Positions 13,121 through 25,200 of a stretch of 64,000 nt of DNA are shown here, one piece after another. This stretch comes from Haemonchus contortus. Its lineage: Eukaryota; Nematoda; Chromadorea; Rhabditida; Trichostrongylidae. The DNA lies in assembly GCA_000469685.2 (NCBI GenBank), contig LS997565.1:31652645-31716644 (forward strand), given 5' to 3'. The position numbers and the translations under genes are program-made. The stretch's first letter is position 1; each line of letters opens with the position of its first letter. The notes beneath the pieces are model-generated. The model made no database searches, was not told the origin of the DNA, and saw nothing but the letters and a program-made list of their open reading frames with translations.

Positions 13121-13213
13121 CCTTCAGTTTGAAGTTGACTTTTTAAGCTGAGCCTATTAAAGTTTGTTAATATCTCGGTTGTACAGCTTAAAAAGTCAAC
13201 TTCAAACTAAAGG
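13121..13213. repeat. Hairpin with a perfect 25-bp stem
   Basis: 13126-13150 (AGTTTGAAGTTGACTTTTTA...) is the exact reverse complement of 13184-13208, with a 33-nt loop. The stem extends four more pairs after one mismatch. It may be a minimal foldback element or a precursor-like RNA hairpin; no transcription evidence exists in sequence. Confidence 0.75.
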
Positions 13214-16200
13214 AACAAAAACGGTTCTAAGAGGTTGGCTAGAGGGTCAGTAGATTCTGGGAAAATCCTAGTCAAGCCTTTCAGCGTAATCTCGAAAGCA
13301 CCCGATGTTTTACCTAAAGCGGGTGTTGTCCAAAAGACGAATTTTTTCATTCCACTAAAGGTTCTCACAGCGCACGGTCTTTACTGACGGCGCTCTCCGC
13401 GCTATAAGAACCATGTCTAAGGAGAACTGTTTACGGTCAGCGTTTCCGGTGGCACACTAGTCAAGTGAGATGAGGGTGAAGCACATACGGTTCTCTGAGG
13501 AAGCCCACATGGGGAAGTCTGTTCTCATGCTCATTATTGAAAAGAACAGAATTGCTTTTTCAGGTCGTAGAGTTTCATCATAGTTCCTTTCGCCTCCCCA
13601 AGAATTAAGGAACCCGAGTAGTACCGAAAGTTCACTGTCAAGAAGTTGGCCCAGCCTAGAAGGCGGCATGTGCGATATGCCTAATAAAATTCCATGATTG
13701 GAGGGCAACAAGGGGCCTCGGTGAGCGAGTGCGCTGCGCAGCCTTCTAACGGAAAATTATCATGAACGACCAAATTACGCTCAGCAGAGCCATACTCTAG
13801 ACGTACGAGTCGTTCTCTCGTAGCAAATTTTTTTCGTCTCTGAACGTGACGTGATCAATACATGGTTCATGAAGTTATTACTCTCGAACATTCATATAGC
13901 TCCAAAGCAAACTCGGAAATATTTTTTGAGGTGTTCTTCATTCAGAACAAGGTTGCAGAGACAGCTGATAAGCGCAAAACCGTTGTTAGGTTGATGCGTA
14001 ATTGTTGCGGATTTTTTCTACAAATGTTATTTGAAAAAAAAGAGAAAATATTTACTCAAGTCGTATTCAAATAATTACTCCGGAACGTATTCACCATCTA
14101 CGTCAAGCATTGCTTCCCATTGTTAGGCATTCGGATTCCACAGACCAAGAAGTTACAATTTTCGAAGGCGATCCGCGCTCTGATACCGGCCATCGAGTCA
14201 TCCATCCGGTCGCTAACTATGTTTGCTAGCCACCTTTTCGACGAGCGGTTGACGTGGTAATCCACAGGTATTTCGTCGGTGAATATGGCGGATTTAGAAG
14301 AGGACCATAATCCTTACCCGACTTCGGCTGATTGTGCCATCGCCGAAAGGTTCGTTAAGTTTGCGAAATGACTCCTTCACCTCCCTGATTATCTCGATGA
14401 AGTCGAGCATAAGCTAGTGGAAATGAAAATGACTTTCATTTTGAGATCAACATTCGAACTACATCGCGTCGTAGATGTCTTCCTGTATAGTAGTGGGTGT
14501 GTATGTACACCGTAAACATACACCGATCAAACCAACAACAACCTCTGACTATTAGTCCGACCGTGCTGCTTATAATGCGCGAGTTTGCAAAGTCTATGAT
14601 AACACGTTTGAATGACATAGATCAACAACACCCTAAAACACATCGGGAGAAAGGAAGGCGTGAAAAATTCCGCAATAATTATGCATCAACCTAATACATT
14701 GATTTTTCAAGAACGGCATTACATAATTAAAAGAGAAAATTTCAAGCAGAAAAGAGTAGCATCAATAGCAAACAAGACTGACCTAAGCGTTCCTTTGACG
14801 ATGATCAAATTCGGTGTGCAGTTTCTTCAACAAAGAAATCTTTGCGCCCAATTGAGACCGTCTAATTTATGAGAATGAGCCGTCAATTCAAGTGAAGGTT
14901 ATAATTTCTTTGAAAATTCAAAAATGTTAGATATTCGTCATAGTGTAAAAGGAGCAATGCAAAGAACTTGCCCCTTGCCAATCATCCAGTTTACAATGTT
15001 GGTGGAAACGTCATTTTTGCGTGTTATGCGCGCGACTTCGCTGAATGTAGTGGTTACTGCAAAAAGGCTACTAACTTTGGGTATAAAATGTTCTCTGGCT
15101 ATCGTAGAATTTGTTCACGTCGTTTGCACAGATGCTCTGTTCTATTTTTTTTTTTTTTGTTAAATGCATATAATTGTATTGATGGTCACCTCACTTCAGT
15201 AATGCAACGCTATCATTACGTAATCATTGTATACTTTTTCAGACATTTTATTAGTGATTTTATCGCATTCTCTTTGATATCGGATCAAACACCTCTGCTT
15301 AGTGTCTTGATTATAGATAGAATTAGTCCCTAAAAGTTAGACCGTGACAGGTACGAAACAGCTATCACCACCCACTCCATCCTAAGATCATGCACATCAT
15401 GAATGTGAGAGTGTGAGTGAACGTCTGAGAGTGAAGGATGAAGAAGGATCGGAGGATAGCCATGATAGAGAGAGTACATGTATATAAGGGTGCCACCCTC
15501 TCAAATAAATCATTCCATCCTCTGTGTTTGTCCTGGCATCGTCACTGGCGATCAGGATGAGATTCGAACTCACGTCTGGGAACCCCAAAGGATTAGCAAA
15601 ACTGCTGAAGAATACTTGTCTTGATTGCAGAATAGCCATAGGAAAAAGAAAAGAAAGTGAGCTTTCGGGTGCTCTCGGCCTTCGCAGCCTTGCATTCCTT
15701 GAAGAAAACTTCTTTAGAGAGGTATATAGCTTGTAACCTTTAAGGTTTCAAAATTTTTGGGTGGGAGTTCGGATGAGGTCTTCATCCCGAAAGCCGTCTT
15801 TCTCGAATATCTCTTCCCTTGTGACAGGAGTTACGAAGGAATTGTCTGATCAAGGAAAGAGCAGAGTCGATGGAATAAAATAGTTACGTCATGCATCAAA
15901 AGTTGTCGAATGATTTGGTCTTTGATATGTATACGGTAGTGATATGGACGTGCACTTTTGCAGTGAGTAGCTTGTTCCCTAGTCCGTCACAACCCCCTCC
16001 GTTCCCCGTGCCAACTACAGAAGGTCTTTAGCTGCACAGCACAAACATAAAGCGAAGTATAGCAAAGTTTGAAGTGTAATAGGGAAAGCAAACCATTAGT
16101 AAATATTGTGAAAAACTCAATAACGAAGGAATCTATCAATTTGTCCGATGCATTACCGTTATGATACGACTAGTCGTTGACGTCCTGAATTTCATATCGT

Positions 16201-16290
16201 TTTGTGTCCAGCTGGCAATACTATTTATTTGATTACATTGCAGTTTTTGAAAAAAAAAGTCGTGAGAAGGTCCCATAACTCCTCATCGAT
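13214..16290. other. Intergenic tract upstream of the UNC-93-like gene
   Basis: It holds the LTR-like block (15404) and a short Cys-containing open stretch (14990-15150, five Cys with one C-x3-C), followed by a T run. Otherwise nothing recognised. Confidence 0.45.
15404..15573 (+). mobile_element. Short LTR-like block followed by a tRNA primer-binding-site-like sequence
   Basis: 15404-15544 starts TG and ends CA. It contains TATATAAG (15481) and AATAAA (15504), as a compact LTR would. One base after it begins TGGCGATCAGGATGAGAT, and the match to a tRNA shape continues to 15573. The reverse complement looks like a T-arm plus acceptor 3' strand ending in G-CCA. No second LTR was found. The element boundary is my inference. 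Confidence 0.45.
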
Positions 16291-16297
16291 TTCAGTT
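16291..16297 (+). promoter_or_regulatory. Probable spliced-leader trans-splice acceptor
   Basis: TTCAG preceded by T-rich sequence lies 2 nt before the first ATG of the UNC-93-like gene, and no upstream exon with a matching donor was found. In nematodes such a site usually receives SL1. This is inferred from position and consensus only. Confidence 0.55.
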
Positions 16298-19200
16298 ATG
16301 CCCTCGCTTCGACCACGGACCCATGAGATCGTATCCTGTGTCCAATTCGGGCTCGGGTCAATGCTTATGTTTGCTGGTTATCTCTGCACGTCGTTCATAT
16401 CCGAGTCTATCCTGAACTCAATATATCAGGATAATCCCGACACGATCAGTCAATTTGCAGGTTATTATGGGTAGGAATCGTATTCTTATACTTGAATTGA
16501 CATATTTTAAGATTGAATCACTAATGGCGATTGCAGAGGAGCTATACAGTTCGGAGCACTGGCCATCTCTAGTATTGTCACACCATCCGTTGTCCACTTT
16601 CTTACATCAAAGGTGAGCATTTTTGGATAATTCGGTCGCAGAGATGAAATACGCTTTCCAGCAATAAAAACTGCTTCTTTCAGTGGTCCTTGGTGCTGAG
16701 CAGCTTTCTCTTCGCTCTTTATTACGTAGGATTCGCTAAAGTTACGTGGTGGTATTTTTACCTCTCACAAACATTCGTCGGTTTCGGCTATGCACGTGAG
16801 TAGAACTACTTTACAGCACTGTGCTTTACTGCTCGGATATTTTGCTCGTTCCTTGAAAGCATAGTTTACGATAAGTTTAAGGTACCCTTTTAAAGTCGAA
16901 AAACGACTGCGTCGGGTTGAGCGTAGTGCATCGGTGGCAAAGAAAGCGAGAAAATTCGCCAATTTTGCGGAATTAAGCCTTCTCAAAAGTGGTGAAAATA
17001 GGTATTGCACGAGATTACCATTGTAGAAACGGCACGGAAGGAGTATTCGGACGAGATCTCATGTGTCGCAATCACGCGAAAAGCTCACGATGTCGAACCA
17101 ATAGCGTTCAAAACTGTCTCCCACTTTCGCCATGACCATGACAACTTGTTTGAACTCCCTGTGTGGGTTCCTTCGTCCACTGCGCAGTCTCTACAACGCC
17201 GTTGAAACTCGTCTGTTGTGGGTGTGGTATTCGCGCGATACAATGTCTGGCCCCTTATTGTGCTCTATCCAGAACGTTTCTCGACCTGACATCCTCACAT
17301 ATGGTATCAAGTGGGGCCCCAAACTCATCCGATGGGGAAATCTCAGAAGCCATTTCTATCGTGAACTATGCCTTTAACAGTACGCCACATCAAACAGACC
17401 GATTATGCCAAAAACCTAGCGTATCATTGAAAAGTTTCTCAGATGCAAATGCAAAGAAATTAGGCAATACATGTAGGAATGACAGGAAGTAACAATGGTG
17501 TAAGAATGACAGGATTTCACAATGGGCATCTATTTCGTCACCTGGAAAAAAGCTATTCAGGCAGACATTAGATTAAGCTATATGATAGTTTGTATTATAA
17601 TTTAGATATTCTCCTTGACCAAAAGACAGCTATAATTAGTGATTCAAAACAATGGATGATGGGAAAAGGAAATATTAAAGATGGATTAGATATCAAATCT
17701 GTTGAAGGAAAGAAATCAGCGCAGATGACGAGTGAGCCTAGAGTCTAGTGTGTACGAAGACGAGTTTGCTAAGGAATGGACAACGTTTAGTTCGTTCTCG
17801 AATTATTTTGAAGTATAAAAAAATTATAAAAGTTTCTTACCACGACTTAATAATTCAAGGACTTTTTGCATTTGCCTATCGTAGAGTTTGTCAGTAACTA
17901 GATCTTAGTAGTAGAGATCGGGTCATTTTTTGGAGAGACATGGTCGAGATTTGCTATGAATGATCCCATTCTGTGGAAAAGAAGTACGCAACGACACATC
18001 GAAACGATGTGATTTCGTTTGAAATAAATAAACAGTTAATAGGGCTTGGATGTATGCTGTTTCTGGAGATCTCAATTTTTTGCTGGATTACAATTTTCAT
18101 ATTATTTATAGTTATTTTTTTAGTTGTAATTTGCAAATTTGCAGTAGATACAACATTGGTAGCTCGTACCATCTACTTAGTCTGCGAGTTGTCTTCAGTA
18201 GAGCAACGCGGAGGAGCGTAAGATGTTCCCAACACATGCAAAAAACCTGGGTATTATGAATATAGATCATTCCGAAGAAAGATATTAAAATAGAGCACTC
18301 TGACGATGTTCGGAATTTTCCGATACGTGAAAGTGTAGCAGAAAGGAGTTTGGAGTTGGAGTGATAGGGCTGATTCCGTGAGCAGGGTTTTCTTTTTTGA
18401 AAAAAAAACGAGAACCATAAAAGCAACCGCCATAGTTTTTACTTAACAACCCTAGACAGTTACTCCGTTTAGTGATCATCATTAAAAGTACGAACGTTTT
18501 CAGTTTCTCTGCCTCCTGATATTTACGTTCACGAATGTTAGGGCTGCAATTTCCACTTCGTACGTGACTGTATCGGAAAACTCCGATTTTTCGAAATTCT
18601 GCCCCCGTCTTGTACCTGTATGTACCATAGTCGCCAGAGCATAAGTAATTCAGGCACTGCTGAAAATGATAAGGTCTGAATCGGATGTTTTTTGCGTTAT
18701 TCATTGTTCATGCGCTGTCCATCACTCTGTCCGGTTCTTGAACACTCATCATGCCTCCCTTCTTTAGCTTCAGAGCTCAACAGTGAGGTTAATATCTCAA
18801 CCTATACACTCGTGACGGGAAGATTTAGGGACTTCTGCGTCGAGAGTAAAAGTAGTCTCAGAAGCAGGCTCCGTTGTTGAGCAGCATCGACGATAAGTTC
18901 AACACAAAAGCAATACTCGTAAATCTGAACACTCTCTTCACGAGTTTCCTATCTAGAGCCTGCCCGCGGCATAGCGGCCTCTTCTCGAGAGCACTTGTAA
19001 TTCTAACGGCTTATGTTAAAAGTCTGCAGATCAGAAGGAGTTCCATCAATAGTTGTCTACACTTTCTGCACAGCGACAGACTAAAAAACTCTTTATACTA
19101 TAGATTTTAATCTGTAGCATTGGAATCGGTTGTTCCCTTCCTGACGAATTACCACGAGCTCCTTCGTCGGAATGAGCATAAGAGAACATTTGAGCAACAT

Positions 19201-22200
19201 TTGATTGTATTTAGGCAGACGTACAGGGCTGTTGAAAAGGTAAAAGCATGAATTGTAAATTACATTTCAACGTCCCTTCGGTATTTAGTAACTATTCCAC
19301 CTGTACGCCCAAGGGACGTCGTCTCGGTTCAAGAATCAGCGGATGTTGGACACGTAGCGTGTGCTCATCGCAGCTCCGGCAGATCAGACGAAACCCTCAT
19401 CGCCTCTGCATAACGTCGTAGATTTGAGGAGCTTTTGAGAGCTTGTGGCTCGCACAAGTCAAAATATGTGAAGAGAGACGCTTTTGGGAGCAGCAAATCT
19501 CCATCTTTTGCTATGGATGTTTGACGAGCCGGTATGACTCTCTTCGATGTTGATATATAATAGATACAGAAATAGATAATTATTAGAGTTATGTTCTCGC
19601 AAAAATTTGTAAGGAAGGCGAGTGACCTCAAGGAACAACTGCTTTTGAACTTTATTCTTGAACTTAGTGGCTCTTCTCACTCATCAAAAAGCTTTGAAAG
19701 CTTGGTCCACAGTAATTTTGAGGGACCGCTTTTGATTGTTGTATAGCGTAGTGCCTCGGTGACGGAGCAATGTCTTTGCCACTTATGCACTATTCATCAA
19801 TATCCTTCTTTGCAAAGGCTCTCGGACCGAGCGAGAGCAAGAGATTGTACAAGATTTTGACGATGAAAGTGCTGGACGCAGAAGTGAAGTAAACGAAATA
19901 TTGTCTAATAGTGCTACGATTAAAAATCTGACTGATAGTGTAGAACAAGGAATACGGGTTATCCAGAGAGACAAATTTAGGAAAAATCTTCTGAACTCAT
20001 AATCCTATTCAGAATGAGGCTCTTGTTCTCATTCTTTCTATCGTTTTGCGCTTTTCCAACTATTCTCGCTTACGCTCCATCAAATAAGTGGTAACACTCC
20101 TCAGTTATGATTTCTATTAATCTTGGTTACTTATAGTGTACAATAATTGCGAAGGGGCTTACCTTTCGGAGCACTCCACATGGGCCACAATTGAACCGAA
20201 CACTGCAATAGAAATTGCTATTGGACATCAATGGTAAGTCGAAATTCTGAGCATTGTTTACAAAATGTGGTACATATTTTTTCTCTAGAGTGAGTCACTG
20301 TAGGTAGGTGCAACTTTATGCTTAATGGTTTTGTGACTTTTCTAAGGTGCAATCAATGCATCTAGCAACTGGTCTCTGACTCGAATGGTACTCACTTCCA
20401 GTCTACATTTACTATTATATGTTCCACATTGCACTATGCGGCACCATTTCCTCTCCTCTACACTCCACTTGCTCATTCATAATCTGCCTGAAGCCTACTC
20501 ATGTGCCTAGAAACAAAATTTTTTTTATCAATTTTTTTTTCTTCGTGGGGATATGAAGTGAAGGGAAGCAAGGAAAGCCAAGTTGAGTCCTTCGGAGGAC
20601 CAGTAGTATCGATAGAACATCATTCAGAAGATGTGTACGGAATCCGAATTTGCGCCATCTATGCTGCCACACGGTAGGAAACCTTCGAGAGAAAAGCTAG
20701 ATGGAATTGGTGCTCTAAAAGGCACAGTTCACGATAATTTTGAGTAATCCAGATCATGACGAAAAATGGAAGACAAGGTGGAAAGTAGTGCGATGCGGAA
20801 TCGGTGTTTCCCACGCGATGAAATGCTTCAACAAAAGGTTAAAAAGAGGCTGGACGACAATGAGATCAGAAAAATGAAGAAGGGGTGTTTGGACGAACTA
20901 CACAATGCGTGTCATTGCGTACGTGTAGGTCCTGGTGCGAATAGCCGATTGCAGTAAATAAAAGTAAACATAAATATCCTCTTGAAATCCATCCACTCGC
21001 AAGCATAAGGTATGAAAAACGCCATTAGCAGCAAAATTTGGTCCTTTTTCAGCCCCTTTAGGTAGAAATTAAATAAAAGGCCGCAGCAGTAAAAAGAATG
21101 ACAGAGAATAATGGTATAAAAGAGAGACATTCCACCACTCGACGATCCAGCCGTCCTGGCGCGAATATTGCAATCTGTGTCGCCTCGACACTTGTCTGAC
21201 GTGACATCGATCGAGGGGCGTGGCATCCGGCCAAAAAGGTAATGGGCTTCTACTATGCCTAGCCGTTGAGTTCTTTTACCCGAAACCGTATTTTCTGTTA
21301 CCCTCGGGAGCCACTTGGTATTGTTAGAGGGAAAACTCAGAAACCATTCTTATCGTGAACTGTGCCTTCAATGATATTGGTCGAAACTTGGACAGCGTTT
21401 ACTTCACGTAGTACCACGCCGCATTCGTTTAAAATGATGAACACAGTCAGTAGTAGAGATAAAAAAGTGAATCGCTCTCTGACTTCCACCGGTCCTTGTT
21501 CCGAGACGCAGGCGGGCTAAAGTTATGGACTACCTCCTTTCGCTATGTTGAGTTTGCTCACACCTCTTGTCTCATTGTAGTGGACCCGTGACCGTGCATG
21601 TGCAGAGTTTCTGCTGGTGGGGTCGAAATCCTAGACATCGGTCCAGCAAAAAGCTTCGAAGAAATCTGGGAGGCGATTCTGCGCTGCCTTTAGTAATTAA
21701 AACTCTTGTACACTTGGCGATAGCCTGGCCTGCTCCCTGAATCGGACTTTTACAACTCGGAAGATGGCTCAACCCCAATTCTCACATACATTTGCTTACG
21801 CACCTACATCAAGCTACAATGAAGATGAGATAGAAGCGTTTTATTTAACCTGGAAAAGCTCTTCGGGGGGGGGGGGCCACTCTTTCTTCAAGATCATCGT
21901 CGGTCGCTCTAAAGATTCTATCCATGAAGATCCGCAGTTCCAGAAACCCTTTCGTTTGAGATCGACTTGAAAATCACCTGGTAGACAGTTCCGCAAAAAA
22001 GACACACAACAACATTTCCATCGAAAGGATCGCCTAAGTGACGTCAACAACGTCTTCTACACAGACCACCGTCTCCTCCAGTTCTGTTTTTGGTGTGTGA
22101 ACAGAGAGTTGTAAAGTCCAAGGAACGATCCCCAGAACCGTTATCAACTAGGAGCTCTTCAACTTCCTTGCGAAATTCTGGGCAGATGCCGTCGTTGACA

Positions 22201-25200
22201 ACAGCTGCCGGAACGGGAAGAGCATTCGCAAAGAGCTTCGCCAATTTGAGTATCGAAATGACGTCGCTTTGTCGTCCCGACGGAACGGTCACATCGCAAT
22301 GGAAGAGGTCACTTATGATTCCCGATCGTATTCCTTCGACAACCATGTCCACTTGCCCGCCTTTCATTTTAGGCATGACGGATATGTCGTTCTTCAAACT
22401 CTCCCTTAAGAAATTCGACATGCCATTACGTTGGTGAAGATTTGTAAAGTTCCCTCAAGATTAAATATTGAAACTGAAGATTCTTACAACAGATATCGTC
22501 AGAATCCTGGCTAGGCTATCACGTGCTACCTGTCGGACATAATGTGCCAAAATCGTGGAAGACATGCGAGCCTGTGCTGTATAAGAAGGAAACCCAGATC
22601 ATATTGGTAACTATCATTGATTTGAGGACTTATTTTGTTGCCATTGACGAGAGCGGTAAGTGAAGCCCTTGGCAACCAGGGTGATCCTACTCAATATATA
22701 AGAATGCAGATTGAGCTGTGCAACATCTTCGCAGTCAGGGTTTCGTATCTCTACAAGGAAATTATTGTTTGCGCGAAAGAGAGGGGTTTGGCAGGCCAAC
22801 TGTTCAGTGCCGCTCTAAAGAATAGCATGCGTCATGTGAAATGGGAAGACTTGGAAGTGAACGTCGACGACCGCTTCTTACATACATCACCACAGCTTTG
22901 CAGACAGCATCATGCTTGTAACATCGAACGAATGCTAGCCGGATTCGACAGCGTTGCTGGAAAACTTGGCCTAAACTTTAAATTAAACGGTGTTCTTGGA
23001 TTCAAATGGATTGGTACGTGACGGTTTTTTAGACGAATATCTTTGAATGCTCGGGTTATGTGTATTTAGGTCGAGAACTTAATATCATGAACGACGTAGC
23101 TCCAAATGAGAGCAGATGGAAAATGCGCGGCGTGGACGTGGGTAACACTCAAAACTGTCGAGGGAGTAGTGAAGAAGGCAAATGCCTTTCTTGATTCGAC
23201 TCCTCTCCCACCCGTCCCCCCCCCCCCAACAGAATGATCATGCAGTTAACGAAGAAACCTGGAGATTCATAAGCTCCATCAGCCAACGAGGATCGTTGCC
23301 TATGGCATGGTCAATGTCTTTGCGAATTCTCTGAAATGAATGAGTGTTGCGGCTCGCGTTCCTTGACCAAGGATGATCCACTGGACCACTCTAGCTAACG
23401 ACATGGGCGCACATACTAAGCATTAAGTGGTTTTCGCATAGGAACCCTAATAGCCTAACGAATTTCGTATATGAATCACGATGCTTGCCTGAGGAGAATC
23501 ATATTCCAGACTGTAAAGATGTATCTTCACTAACAAACACTAGAGGCGGGTGTATTCATTCATCTAGACCCTCAGAGCAGGAGAACTCGGTAACAGTCCC
23601 GTGATTCACTTTTGGATATACATATGTAAGACCGCAGTGAGTTCGGCTTCGTTCATTGCACTTTGTAATTTTTAGAGCAACACTCAACACGCTTTGACCC
23701 CTCGGTTACATCATGCCACTCAGAAGCCAGCTCCGCTGCGTCCTGTCTTTAACCCTTTGACGACCATGGCACCCGCCGGCGGGTGCCACTATGACTGGCG
23801 CATGGGGCCATGGCACCCAATGTTGGGTGCCACCATGTTTTTTCCTTTATTCGCAGATTTGGAACTTATTTAATATTTTCATATTTATTACCAACCTCCA
23901 TAGTATTTATATTCAACATGGTCCACCGTGACGGGGATGGCATGTAAGGGGCGTTTGTAAACCATAACTGTCCAGAATTGCCTTTCAGTGCCGCTATGGG
24001 CCATGACAAGTTGCTTGGACTTTCTACCTTGGCTCCGTTGTGAATGGTGCAGTCTCTACGAAGCCGTTACAACTCGTCCACGAGGGGTGTGACATTCACA
24101 CGATACAATCTCTGGGGGGACGGGACGAACGTGCGTCGGAGGACCCACGCGGCAGCTCGCGCGGCGAAGGTCGTGACGATTTGCATGACTCAATTTTCGA
24201 GGCACAAACTCCAAGTAGAATGGTTTAGTAGGGTCAGATAATCCTTCTAAGCCTCAAATTCTACCTCGAACTTGGGCTCTAATGATAGGCGCTATAGTCG
24301 TTCAAATAGTTACGAACTTCGCCGCAATTTGCCACGCGCATCCTCGGACGCACGTTCGTACACATGCCCCAATCTCTGCTACCTTACTGTGCCTTATCCA
24401 AGACGTTTTCCGCCCTTATAACGACAGATATGGTATAGAGGGAAGCCTCGAATTCATACTATAGGGAAATCTCAGATATAAGGGGGAGCCTCGAATTCAT
24501 ACTATAGAGAAATTCCAGAAACCATTCTCATCGTGAACTGTGCATTTAAGCCTCTGTATGGAAGTAGCCTGTGAGGTGTCAAAGATAAAAGTATGCGCAC
24601 TTGTGTGTCGATGATTTCGTTACCCGTTTCTGCTGGACAGAGTAACACCGAAATCTCGTATTGACTGCGAATAAGTGAAACTGATGTGATCGACTTCCTG
24701 TGGCTAACAGCGTTAATTTTCTCGAGAGTACCAATCGATTTATTGGGTTGTCCGAAAAGTTCCCGCCGATTTTTGATTCATCTTTGAATGAAAATTCCTA
24801 GAAGAAGAAGTCCATAGATCGAACAGTATACCCTCCATTCTGTTCAGTAAGGATTCGCCATCTCTCTGTAGGTTTCCAGACTTAAAATCGAAAAACCCAT
24901 CCAGGAGCTTTTTGCAGTCCTCCCGCGAATTGAACGATTTTCCATTCAAGGTATTTTGCAGAAACCGAAACAAGTGGTGTTCTGATGGTGTTATGTCTGA
25001 ACAATATGGGGATGTGGTAAGACATCCCACCCGAGCTTCAGCAACTTTTGAGGAGTTTCCAAAAATACGCGTGGTGTGGAGGTACCCTGTTGGAAAATTA
25101 CGCCCTCACAATTGGCCACTTCGGGTCGCCTTTGGTCTGTCGCTGCCTCCATAATTTTTAGCTAACCATAGTATCTTTCCTGAGTCATCTTTTGATTGTG

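Noticed and set aside
22044..22437. Two antisense open frames over the same bases (125 and 115 codons)
   Set aside because: They lie inside intron 4, overlap each other, and show no recognised domain; at least one must be incidental.
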